Shown here one piece after another: positions 7,091 through 13,580 of a stretch of DNA of 19,121 bases. Within the stretch, counting starts at the first letter, position 1, and each line of letters begins with the position of its first letter. Below the pieces are notes generated by a model. The model saw only the letters and a program-made list of their open reading frames with translations. It was not told the origin of the DNA and ran no database searches. The position numbers were made by a program, and so were the translations under genes. The DNA is from Thermoplasmata archaeon (GTDB lineage Archaea; Thermoplasmatota; Thermoplasmata; B31-G17): positions 1-19,121 of the forward strand of contig QMTG01000003.1 of the NCBI GenBank assembly GCA_003649915.1. The letters run 5' to 3'.

Positions 7091-8326
7091 ATGCGCTTCT
7101 CAGAGCACGTATTTAGGATGGTGAAGGAGCCCTCACCTATTCGTGAGATAATGAAGATGGCTGAGAGGGAGAATATAATCAACATGGGTATAGACCCTGA
7201 CGAGTTCATATCGTTTGGCGGTGGTTGGGTAAACCATCAAGCCCCTGATGAACTACGTGAGGCATATTTGGAGATTGCATCGGATGATCAAAATTTTCAC
7301 GTGTCTGGAGGTTACAGCCCCACACCTGGCCTTATAGAACTTAGGGAGAAAATATGTGAGATGGAGAGACTGCTTTTTGGTGTTAAGGCAGGGGCTAAGA
7401 ATGTCATAATAGGGCAGAGCAGTACGCAATTGACCGCTGACCTTTTTCTGTCCATCGTTGATAGGAATGATAAGGTTATACTACTTGATCCAACGTATGC
7501 CAATTATGTCGGGCAGATTAAGCTTTTAGTCCCTGATGCAAGAATCGTTCGCGTGAAGGTATTTGACGAAAATTCTTGGACAATTGACGAGGAAAACGCT
7601 ATGGAGGGAATAAAAAAAGAATTTGAGAGTGGGGCAAAACTCCTTATTTTTCCAAGTCCCGATAACCCGACAAGCCATGTTTTTTCTGACGATTTTGTCA
7701 ATTGCTGCCTTGACTGCGCCTCCGATGCCTGTGGTTTTGTTATTCTAGACTACGCCTATAAAACTCAGGCCTTTGTTTCCCCGCCTAAATATTACTCTTA
7801 CTCCCCCTCGGAATATCCCAATCTAATAGCCATTTATTCTAACTCTAAGTGGTGCAGGGGTCTTGGGAGAAGGCTAGGATGGGTTATTGGAAGCGAAGAA
7901 GTTATAGAGGTTATGGAGAGAGTGCAGCAAGCGACTATATTATGCCCTGATTCCTTGCATCAGATGGCATTTCTGCAATATTTGAATTTTGCCTTGCAAA
8001 ATAAAACGCTCAAAAAGTACCTTGATGTTGTACGTAAGCAATATATGAAAGCCGCACAGGTCACAATTGAGGCAATTGAGAACTTTATTGGGGAAAAGTA
8101 TACGGTACCAGAAGGGGGGCTGTACACTGTTGTCCATGTTGGAATGGATGGAGATGAATTTGTGAAGAAAATTGTAAAAGCGACGGGTGTTCTTTTTGTG
8201 CCAGGTCGTGGTTTTGGTTGTAGTATAGGGGAGGGTGTGCGTGTATCTTATGGGCCTTTGGTAGATAATACTGAAAAAATTAGGGAAGGCATGAGAAGGG
8301 TTGGAGAATATCTTGGCCGTGTGTAG
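7091..8326 (+). CDS. PLP-dependent aminotransferase, class I/II (fold type I)
   Basis: A 411-residue aspartate-aminotransferase-fold enzyme. I use ATG 7091; the longer frame runs into the fibrillarin gene on the other strand, and a TATA-like TTAAATATTC near 7060-7070 fits a leaderless start. Landmarks are GGYSPTPGLIELREKI (73-88), the SPDNPTS loop with N192, D220 (ILDYAY) for the pyridine nitrogen with Y223, Schiff-base lysine K253 in SNSKWCRGLGRRLGW, and a final arginine in GVRVSYG for the substrate carboxylate. All cofactor residues are intact. Amino donor and acceptor cannot be assigned. The KWCRGLGRRLGW segment departs somewhat from the usual SLSKxxGLPGLRLG, so this is not a standard AspC or aromatic enzyme. 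Transcribed alone and convergent with the next gene. Confidence 0.85.
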   Translation: MRFSEHVFRMVKEPSPIREIMKMAERENIINMGIDPDEFISFGGGWVNHQAPDELREAYLEIASDDQNFHVSGGYSPTPGLIELREKICEMERLLFGVKAGAKNVIIGQSSTQLTADLFLSIVDRNDKVILLDPTYANYVGQIKLLVPDARIVRVKVFDENSWTIDEENAMEGIKKEFESGAKLLIFPSPDNPTSHVFSDDFVNCCLDCASDACGFVILDYAYKTQAFVSPPKYYSYSPSEYPNLIAIYSNSKWCRGLGRRLGWVIGSEEVIEVMERVQQATILCPDSLHQMAFLQYLNFALQNKTLKKYLDVVRKQYMKAAQVTIEAIENFIGEKYTVPEGGLYTVVHVGMDGDEFVKKIVKATGVLFVPGRGFGCSIGEGVRVSYGPLVDNTEKIREGMRRVGEYLGRV

Positions 8327-8327
8327 G

Positions 8328-8370
8328 ATGAATACAGGGATTTGCCTGAGATTTCATTTCCTGTGTTCAT
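8328..8370. terminator. Inverted repeat between convergent genes
   Basis: ATGAATACAGG (8328-8338) is matched in inverted form by CCTGTGTTCAT (8360-8370), with one wobble pair and a 21-base loop. It lies directly after the aminotransferase stop and before the convergent gene end at 8408. It could be a shared 3'-end stem that stabilises or terminates both transcripts. Archaeal termination relies mainly on T-runs, so a stabiliser role is as likely. Confidence 0.35.
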
Positions 8371-8407
8371 GAGTGGTGTCATGTTTATTGTTTCTGTCTA
8401 TGAGCCT

Positions 8408-9061
8408 TTATCTATATTGTGTAATAAAGCTTGATATAATAGGCTCAATTTCAGTGGCAATGCTCAGATCGCCATCCCACTGCTGTAATCTGTTACCAAG
8501 TTTTTTCTCAATACTCTCCAGGGCCGCCCTCATAGCAGGTCTTATGTCTTTCTTACCCTCAATGATGCATACGAGTACTGTATACCTGCCAAACTCTGCA
8601 AGTATGTGATAATTCCCATATGATATCTCATTAACCTCTTCTCCAGCAGAAAGGCAGTATGATATAAATTCTTGAACTGCCCTGAGAACCGCTGCTATGA
8701 CATCGGGGTCTACATACCCAAGCCCCTGAGCATCAGCAATATCTGCTTTTCTGCTTATTATAAGCCTTCCATCCCTACGGTATATTAAGTACGCGGAAAC
8801 CACCCGACCTGTGCGCCCCTTAACACCCTTGGGCATAGCGCTTGCAATCTCCTTTGCAATTTTTGCCATCTTTTTCCTAGCAATTATTCTTTTTGCCTCA
8901 TTTTTTGCTTCATCAATATTGCCCTCTTTGAGTGCTTTTTTTAAGTTTTTCAGCATTTTCTCAACATCAGAGTATAAACTGGCAAGTATCATTGTCTCTC
9001 TGTCCGTGAGCAACGCTTTTATTTCTCTTATCTCCAAATTATCTTCTTGCCCACACACCAC
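8408..9061 (-). CDS. Roadblock/longin-like regulatory domain protein
   Basis: About 217 residues from GTG 9061, which has GGAGG eight bases upstream; TTG 9076 and GTG 9058 are alternatives. The N-terminal ~75 residues are helical and highly charged (SDVEKMLKNLKKALKEG...KNEAKRIIARKK), probably a coiled coil. From about residue 88 comes a mixed alpha/beta domain: SAYLIYRRDGRLIISRK, DPDVIAAVLRAVQEFI, YGNYHILAEFGRYTVLVCII, then RAALESIEKKLGNRLQQWDGD. This strand-helix pattern resembles the roadblock/LC7 and longin folds used in archaea and bacteria for small-GTPase or sensor regulation. The identification rests on pattern only. It follows formate-THF ligase on the same strand with a 95-base gap and a TATA-like box near 9095. 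Confidence 0.55.
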   Translation of the reverse strand: MVCGQEDNLEIREIKALLTDRETMILASLYSDVEKMLKNLKKALKEGNIDEAKNEAKRIIARKKMAKIAKEIASAMPKGVKGRTGRVVSAYLIYRRDGRLIISRKADIADAQGLGYVDPDVIAAVLRAVQEFISYCLSAGEEVNEISYGNYHILAEFGRYTVLVCIIEGKKDIRPAMRAALESIEKKLGNRLQQWDGDLSIATEIEPIISSFITQYR

Positions 9062-9156
9062 ATCCTTTTCCTCCAACCGTACTTGTTTGGTTTATCAAAT
9101 ATCCCCATATTTCATGTCACCCTTTTACACTTTGCACAGCCCTTTATACTGTCTAC

Positions 9157-10779
9157 TTATTGCGGGATTATCGGGTTTCCGCTATCATCTATGTCTATTT
9201 TCTCTGCTGCAGGGCTTCTTGGCATCCCAGGCATTGTCATTATATGCCCTGTTATCGGAACAAGGAAGCCTGCACCCGATGATATCCTTACCTCCCTGAC
9301 CGTAATCTTGAAATTCTTTGGTCTGCCCCTGATTGTGGGGTCGTCCGTTAGCGAATATGGCGTTTTTGCCATGCATATGGGCGCTTTTTCCATGCCAACC
9401 GCCTTTGCCATTTCCAAGTCCTCCTCTGCTTTCAACGTGTACACTACTTTTTTTGCCCCATATATCACAGTGCATATCCTTTCAATTTTTTCCTTAATAG
9501 GTAGTGTTTTTGGATAAAGAGGCCTAAACCTGCTTTTTTTATCAAGAACTGCAAGTAAGGACTCAGCCATCTCAAAACCGCCCTTGACTCCCTTGCTATA
9601 AACTTCAGAAACCGCATACGGGACGTCTAAGGATTCACATATTTTCTTTATTTGCGAAATCTCAGCCTCAGAATCGCCCTTAAACTTGTTAATAACCACT
9701 AGCGCAGGAACACCGTGCACTTGCAGATTCTCCAGATGCTTCAGCATATTTGAGGCGCCCCTTTCTATCGCTCTTATACCGTTTTTACTGCCATTACCGC
9801 CGTGGTACTTCAGTGCTCGGGCTGTGACCACAAGAATGGCGGCGGAGGGAGCAAAACCACCAGCCCTGCACACAATGTTGAAGAACTTCTCCGCCCCAAG
9901 GTCCGACCCAAAGCCAGCCTCCACAACGAATATCTCTGACAATCTCGCACCCATAAGTGTTGATATAATGGAACTTGTGCCGTGCGCTATGTTGGCAAAA
10001 GGGCCTCCGTGCACAAAGGCGGGAGAGCCTATACTTGTTTGTACAAGGTTGGGCATTAAAGCGTTTCTTAGCAAGAATGCCATGGCTCCAACAACATGCA
10101 AATCAGAGGCAAAAACGGGCTCGGAATCGTATGTGTAAGCAACAAGCATCTTAGCAAGCTTATCCTTGAGATCAGCATAGTTTTTGCTCAGGCAAAGGAC
10201 TGCCATAACCTCGGACGCCGCCGTTATATCAAAGCCATCCTCTCGTGGCACTCCATGAGACCTTCCACCAAGACCAATTACTATGTTTCTAAGGGCTCTA
10301 TCGTTTATGTCGAGAACTCTGTGCCACAGTATTCTTCTCGGGTCTATATTGAGGGGTTTCCTGTGGTGAAGCACGTTATCAATCATTGCAGCGAGGAGGT
10401 TGTGGGATGTCGAGACTGCGTACATATCACCTGTGAAATGCGCGTTTATTTCATGAGAGGGCTCAACACATGCCATTCCTCCACCCGTGGCTCCCCCCTT
10501 CATCCCCATGAATGGCCCGATAGAGGGTTCTCTAAGACCCACAATAGCCTTATATCCCATGCTCCAGAGTGTTTGCGCTAGGCCTATTGCCGTTGTTGTT
10601 TTCCCCTCTCCTGCGGGTGTGGGATTTATTGTAGTCACAAGCACGATTTTTCCATGCTTTCTCGGCAAGTCGTCGAGCAGGGATAGGGATACCTTTGCCA
10701 CATACCTTCCAATTGGATACAAATACTCTTTGCCTATGCCGGCGTCCTTTGCCACTTCTATAATTTCCCTCAGGGGCAT
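9157..10779 (-). CDS. fhs: Formate--tetrahydrofolate ligase
   Basis: A 540-residue enzyme making 10-formyl-THF from formate, ATP and THF. I choose ATG 10779, because a TATA box at 10801-10810 would place transcription start at about 10780 (leaderless) and the protein then begins in the normal family way (MPLREIIEVAKDAGI). The formyl-phosphate-forming P-loop TPAGEGKTTT is at 54-63. The family blocks LREPSIGPFMGMKGGATGGG, DITAASEVMAVL, VHGGPFANIAHGTSS and EAGFGSDLGAEKF are all intact, as is the C-terminal PTIRGRPKNF with GFLVPITGHIMTMPGMP. Length is slightly under the 555-560 of bacterial enzymes. Fhs is common in bacteria and patchy in archaea (for example Thermoplasma and haloarchaea), so an ancient bacterial origin is likely. 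It points to THF-based C1 metabolism. Confidence 0.94.
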   Translation of the reverse strand: MPLREIIEVAKDAGIGKEYLYPIGRYVAKVSLSLLDDLPRKHGKIVLVTTINPTPAGEGKTTTAIGLAQTLWSMGYKAIVGLREPSIGPFMGMKGGATGGGMACVEPSHEINAHFTGDMYAVSTSHNLLAAMIDNVLHHRKPLNIDPRRILWHRVLDINDRALRNIVIGLGGRSHGVPREDGFDITAASEVMAVLCLSKNYADLKDKLAKMLVAYTYDSEPVFASDLHVVGAMAFLLRNALMPNLVQTSIGSPAFVHGGPFANIAHGTSSIISTLMGARLSEIFVVEAGFGSDLGAEKFFNIVCRAGGFAPSAAILVVTARALKYHGGNGSKNGIRAIERGASNMLKHLENLQVHGVPALVVINKFKGDSEAEISQIKKICESLDVPYAVSEVYSKGVKGGFEMAESLLAVLDKKSRFRPLYPKTLPIKEKIERICTVIYGAKKVVYTLKAEEDLEMAKAVGMEKAPICMAKTPYSLTDDPTIRGRPKNFKITVREVRISSGAGFLVPITGHIMTMPGMPRSPAAEKIDIDDSGNPIIPQ

Positions 10780-10800
10780 GCACGGTATATTAGAATTTTG

Positions 10801-10810
10801 GTATAAAAAT
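10801..10810 (-). promoter_or_regulatory. TATA box of fhs
   Basis: ATTTTTATAC on the minus strand is centred about 26 bases before the ATG at 10779, which fits a leaderless transcript. It also supports this start over the ATG at 10818, which lies upstream of the box. Confidence 0.5.
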
Positions 10811-10823
10811 TGGTGCATCTGTG

Positions 10824-11516
10824 CTATGATATAAACACATATGGAATGATTACGTGGAAGGCTATGACATAGGACGCTACAAAAATTCCCATGAAAATGG
10901 CATATACCGTTATGCTCCAGGATATGACCTTGCTACCGTCAAGGGGTGGAATGGGAATCATGTTAAATATTGCCAAAAATATATTGAAGTATGCCATACC
11001 GTAAATTATATGGGCTATCCATAGCGCAAGCACTGTCGCCTTTGCATGCAGGATTGGTATAAGCAGGGCGAAGGATATGACGAATATTATGAAGTTCATA
11101 AACGGTCCCGCAAGTGCTATTTTTCCGTTCACCCTTTTGGAGTATACGCCTGATATGTATACGGCTCCAGGTGCTGCAATTATGAATCCAAATATACTTA
11201 GGAGGAGCGCTAATGCCAGCCCTTGAGGAAACATCCTGTATTCTGCCCAGCAGCCGTTCTTTATCGCAATAAATTTGTGGGCCAGTTCATGAAAAACAAA
11301 TCCTGTGAATACTGCGAGGAATGATGATAGTAATATGAGGATTGCAAAGTTTGCGGTGAGTAATTCAAATCTCCAGCCTGTGGTGTTCACAATCTTGGCA
11401 ACAAAAAAGGCGAGAGTGAGTGCTGCTACGGAGATTGCAAGGTGTTTTTTCTCTATGGGCGAGAAGCGATAAAAACGTGTAGGTGGCATTATATACACAT
11501 ATTCACGGCGCCACAT
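10824..11516 (-). CDS. Site-2 protease family (M50) membrane zinc metalloprotease
   Basis: About 230 residues from ATG 11516, which has GGAGG eight bases upstream; GTG 11579 and ATG 11489 are possible. It is an intramembrane protease of family M50. The zinc motif HELAH is at 76-80 (HExxH), and the third ligand sits in NMIPIPPLDGSK (185-196, Asp193) as in S2P and SpoIVFB. There are about six membrane helices and no PDZ or CBS domain, so this is a minimal core. It probably cleaves a membrane-bound regulator, but no target is evident. The adjacent TraB-like membrane protein ends 69 bases upstream on the same strand, and fhs begins 44 bases downstream with its own promoter. Confidence 0.85.
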   Translation of the reverse strand: MWRREYVYIMPPTRFYRFSPIEKKHLAISVAALTLAFFVAKIVNTTGWRFELLTANFAILILLSSFLAVFTGFVFHELAHKFIAIKNGCWAEYRMFPQGLALALLLSIFGFIIAAPGAVYISGVYSKRVNGKIALAGPFMNFIIFVISFALLIPILHAKATVLALWIAHIIYGMAYFNIFLAIFNMIPIPPLDGSKVISWSITVYAIFMGIFVASYVIAFHVIIPYVFIS

Positions 11517-11585
11517 CAGTCTTGCCTCCGCATCCGTCTTGCCTCCAATTTTGTATTTTGCAATGTGGGTAATAGGCACGCATAT

Positions 11586-12644
11586 TTAAACTATATACTT
11601 CAGCAATAGGATTATTGCCATCATATTCCCTGTGTTAGCAAATAATCCCACAAAGAACGGGCGCATGACATTGTTGTACATGATTGCCCTTAAATTCTCC
11701 GCCCTGCTTAAAGAGAAAAAATCGCCGAGCGTGGGCTTTCTTACCCTCAACTCCATAAAACCACCAGCCCAGCCCGACCCTATTAATATCATGGACATGA
11801 AGGGAGCAAGGAGGGCTATGAGGACCAAAGACTTCGGATGAGGCTTAGCAGGAATGGACGCTACAGTTGAGAACAGTACTGTGATAATCGCCCAAACAAC
11901 CAAAATCTCCGCTATCTCAACTCTAGGTCTTGTTATTATTTTCATGATCAAGTAGGCAGCGAAAAGCGTGGGGATCAGGATTTTCAAAATTCTTGCCAAG
12001 ATAGGTCTTTTTTGCTTTACATACATAGGGTTAGGGGCACACCCCTTAGATACTTCTTTTATTTTTCTTGCCAGATGCTCATCACAAAATATTACCACAC
12101 TTCCTTTATCGCTCACTTTTTCAGCCTCATTCATAATTTTCTTTGCCCTAAGCACTTGAACATCATCTGCTTTTTTTTCGCATACTGAGCGCATAATACT
12201 TACTATATGGGTCATTGGTGCACCATTTCCCAATTTTGGGGGAGATTTTGTGAGAACTATTTTTCTTATTTTTCTGATAAACGTCATCTTCTCTCGAATA
12301 CTCAGCCTGCGCCAAAACTGCTTTATTATTTCGGTAATGTCTACATCCCCATAGACAATTTTGATACCACGCTTATCAGCAAGGTTTTTCAACTCGTTAA
12401 GGCGTAATTGCTCACTTAAGCCCTGTTCCCTGCACTGCATTTCTATCGCGTGAAAAAGTGCCATTGCAACTATGTTTCCAAATGTTGCACCCCTCTTAAG
12501 TTCCGAGCCTATCTCCCTTTTGCTGATCTCCCCATAGTTGAAACACAAAGATTCCCGTGTTTTGCATGTATCAGCCACAACGACCATGCCACTACCCAGT
12601 TCGCGTAAATCGTCCACAGATGTTACTATGTGCGGTGCTTTCAC
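11586..12644 (-). CDS. TraB-family membrane protein, divergent N-terminus
   Basis: The C-terminal third is diagnostic of the TraB/PrgY family: several membrane helices with ASIPAKPHPKSLVLIALLAPFMS, then a VRKPTLGDF stretch and a final helix ending in LLKYIV. The middle carries FGNIVAMALFHAIEMQ and the DKRGIKIVYGDVDITEIIKQFWR segment, equivalent to the family's IDRDI region. The family's conserved ERDxxM motif appears degraded to FCDEHLARKI. I propose GTG 12644 (352 residues). The frame stays open further upstream through THSINLLRIADILRR, which may be a relic of the TraB opening TAHxSxxS, but no in-frame ATG, GTG or TTG with a ribosome binding site is visible there. Possible role in membrane signalling or proteolysis; the catalytic status is doubtful. 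Confidence 0.65.
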   Translation of the reverse strand: MKAPHIVTSVDDLRELGSGMVVVADTCKTRESLCFNYGEISKREIGSELKRGATFGNIVAMALFHAIEMQCREQGLSEQLRLNELKNLADKRGIKIVYGDVDITEIIKQFWRRLSIREKMTFIRKIRKIVLTKSPPKLGNGAPMTHIVSIMRSVCEKKADDVQVLRAKKIMNEAEKVSDKGSVVIFCDEHLARKIKEVSKGCAPNPMYVKQKRPILARILKILIPTLFAAYLIMKIITRPRVEIAEILVVWAIITVLFSTVASIPAKPHPKSLVLIALLAPFMSMILIGSGWAGGFMELRVRKPTLGDFFSLSRAENLRAIMYNNVMRPFFVGLFANTGNMMAIILLLKYIV

Positions 12645-12702
12645 CCTACGCAGTATGTCTGCTATGCGTAAAAGATTTATGCTATGAGTACAAATACATA
12701 TA

Positions 12703-12774
12703 TGCTCCGTGGCGAAGCCCGCCCAAAATTTGTCATGGCATGATTTCAATGATGGGTGGGGCAAACACGGAGCA
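12703..12774. repeat. 72-bp imperfect palindrome
   Basis: TGCTCCGTG (12703-12711) pairs with CACGGAGCA (12766-12774). After an internal loop, GCCC (12717-12720) pairs with GGGC (12759-12762) and CCC (12722-12724) with GGG (12754-12756). It lies at the probable promoter of the TraB-like gene, whose TATA-like CATATATG overlaps its left edge. Confidence 0.5.
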
Positions 12775-12827
12775 ATAATGGGGTGCTGATGGGTCCCCCT
12801 GCGAGCAAAATAATGGGACATTAGGCA

Positions 12828-12856
12828 GTGAGCAGGGGACAACCCCTGCACCTCAC
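12828..12856. repeat. GC-rich hairpin with perfect 7-bp core
   Basis: GCAGGGG (12832-12838), a loop ACAA and CCCCTGC (12843-12849) form a perfect stem. It is extended by GTGA/TCAC across a three-base bulge. GTCCCCCTGC at 12793-12802 can also pair with 12832-12840, so two exclusive folds are possible. Confidence 0.55.
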
Positions 12857-12859
12857 AAG

Positions 12860-12929
12860 CCCCTGGTCAGGGTCAGGGCAGTAAAGTGTGCGCTTAGCAC
12901 TCAATGATACTGCCTGATACGGTCAGGGG
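12860..12929. repeat. 70-bp long inverted repeat
   Basis: CCCCTG (12860-12865) pairs with CAGGGG (12924-12929), and TCAGGGCAGTA (12873-12883) pairs with TACTGCCTGA (12908-12917) with one bulge. An inner AGTGT/GCACT stem closes the loop. On the plus strand it is followed by ACATTTTT, so it could also act as an RNA 3' end. Confidence 0.5.
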
Positions 12930-12941
12930 ACATTTTTCTAC

Positions 12942-13421
12942 CTACAGGCTTAAGTATGCTCGAAGGTAGTCTATAAACGGTGCGTTTGGCGAGAGAATTG
13001 TGCCTTCCATGTTATAGGTTATGGGGAAAATAGAAGGGGCTTGATCCAACAATATACCTGGAGATTCTTTGAGCATGCTTATTATCTCATCCAACCCATT
13101 GATGCTCTTATTCTCAACATAGCACAGCGCTGTGTAGGTCGCAGCCATGAAAACTCCCACAAGTTTGCGTGTGTCTCTAATACCCAAAAACTCCGCCAAG
13201 GACTCTGTACGCCAGTAAAGAAGGGTTGAGGCGTGCGATAGTAGATTGCTTAGAACAGTTCTGGCATATTTTTTCGAGGGAAGCAGCGATATTCCACGTG
13301 AGGCACAGAGTACAAAACAGGCATCAAGGAGGGTTATTGTGCCTGTTCTCATGCCTTCCAGGACGAAACGTTCCAAATAGTTTCGGGTGGTCTTTCCGCA
13401 CTTTACCACCAGCCCTTCCAT
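12942..13421 (-). CDS. Hypothetical protein with perfect Shine-Dalgarno
   Basis: A 159-residue protein that I do not recognise. The start ATG 13421 is fixed by GGAGGTGAT at 13428-13436, a full complement of the 16S 3' end with six-base spacing. It is mostly helical with alternating hydrophobic segments. Three cysteines lie in the first 40 residues (KCGKT, DACFVLCAS) and a fourth in TALCYVENK. There is no clear membrane helix or signal peptide. A region such as LLYWRTESLAEFLGIRDTRKLVGVF could form a helical bundle. The probable transcript start lies upstream of a hairpin (13455-13481), giving a leader of about 50 bases, unlike most neighbours. It is flanked downstream by the hairpin-rich island and upstream by the divergent CCA gene. 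Confidence 0.65.
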   Translation of the reverse strand: MEGLVVKCGKTTRNYLERFVLEGMRTGTITLLDACFVLCASRGISLLPSKKYARTVLSNLLSHASTLLYWRTESLAEFLGIRDTRKLVGVFMAATYTALCYVENKSINGLDEIISMLKESPGILLDQAPSIFPITYNMEGTILSPNAPFIDYLRAYLSL

Positions 13422-13454
13422 CTTTTCATCACCTCCGCTTGTTTCATCCCGCAT

Positions 13455-13481
13455 GGAGCACGTAAACGGCAACCGTGCTCC
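13455..13481 (-). promoter_or_regulatory. Leader hairpin upstream of the 159-residue protein
   Basis: GGAGCACG (13455-13462) and CGTGCTCC (13474-13481) form a perfect eight-pair stem with an 11-base loop. TATA-like boxes lie further upstream on the minus strand (CATATAAAGG near 13503-13514, TTGTATAAC near 13491-13499). They place the hairpin in the 5' leader about 20 bases before the ribosome binding site. It may be a binding site for a regulator at the DNA or RNA level. Confidence 0.4.
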
Positions 13482-13546
13482 GTGTTAGGCGTTATACAAA
13501 CACCTTTATATGCCTATGGTTGGGGGTTGAGAAAAAGTGGAAAAAG

Positions 13547-13556
13547 GTTTTTAAAC
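13547..13556 (+). promoter_or_regulatory. TATA box of the CCA-adding enzyme gene
   Basis: GTTTTTAAAC is centred about 26 bases before 13578, so the mRNA would begin about three bases before ATG 13581. This supports that start over the longer frame beginning at 13482. Confidence 0.5.
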
Positions 13557-13580
13557 AGGGCTTGCGTATGGAAACAGGAA

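Larger units (their letters stand above)
12645..12941. other. Gene-free, GC-rich, hairpin-dense intergenic region
   Basis: These ~300 bases contain no convincing gene but carry several strong inverted repeats (listed separately) and five copies of CAGGGG or its complement (12796, 12833, 12843, 12860, 12924). These copies can pair with one another in alternative ways. GGTCAGG occurs three times (12865, 12871, 12921). In an AT-rich archaeal genome such a GC-rich structured island is typical of a non-coding RNA. I could not match it to SRP RNA, RNase P RNA or a standard C/D box RNA. A T-run on the plus strand follows (12932-12937). A remnant of a mobile element is the alternative. Confidence 0.45.

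Noticed and set aside
9047..9517. Plus-strand hydrophobic open frames opposite the roadblock-like gene and fhs
   Set aside because: They overlap the strongly supported fhs coding sequence on the other strand, and their hydrophobicity comes from reversed charged codons.
12745..12790. Possible box C/D guide RNA (AATGATGG ... CTGA) on the plus strand
   Set aside because: Box C departs from RUGAUGA at the last base, internal C'/D' boxes are not convincing, and no terminal stem is evident; it lies inside the larger hairpin region.
12645..12941. SRP RNA or RNase P RNA for the hairpin-rich intergenic region
   Set aside because: I could not find the GNAR-loop helix 8 core of SRP RNA or the conserved P4/CR motifs of RNase P RNA on either strand by eye.
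13482..13580. N-terminal extension of the CCA-adding enzyme from ATG 13482
   Set aside because: The extension lies upstream of and across a TATA box at 13547-13556, has no ribosome binding site and lengthens the protein beyond family norm.
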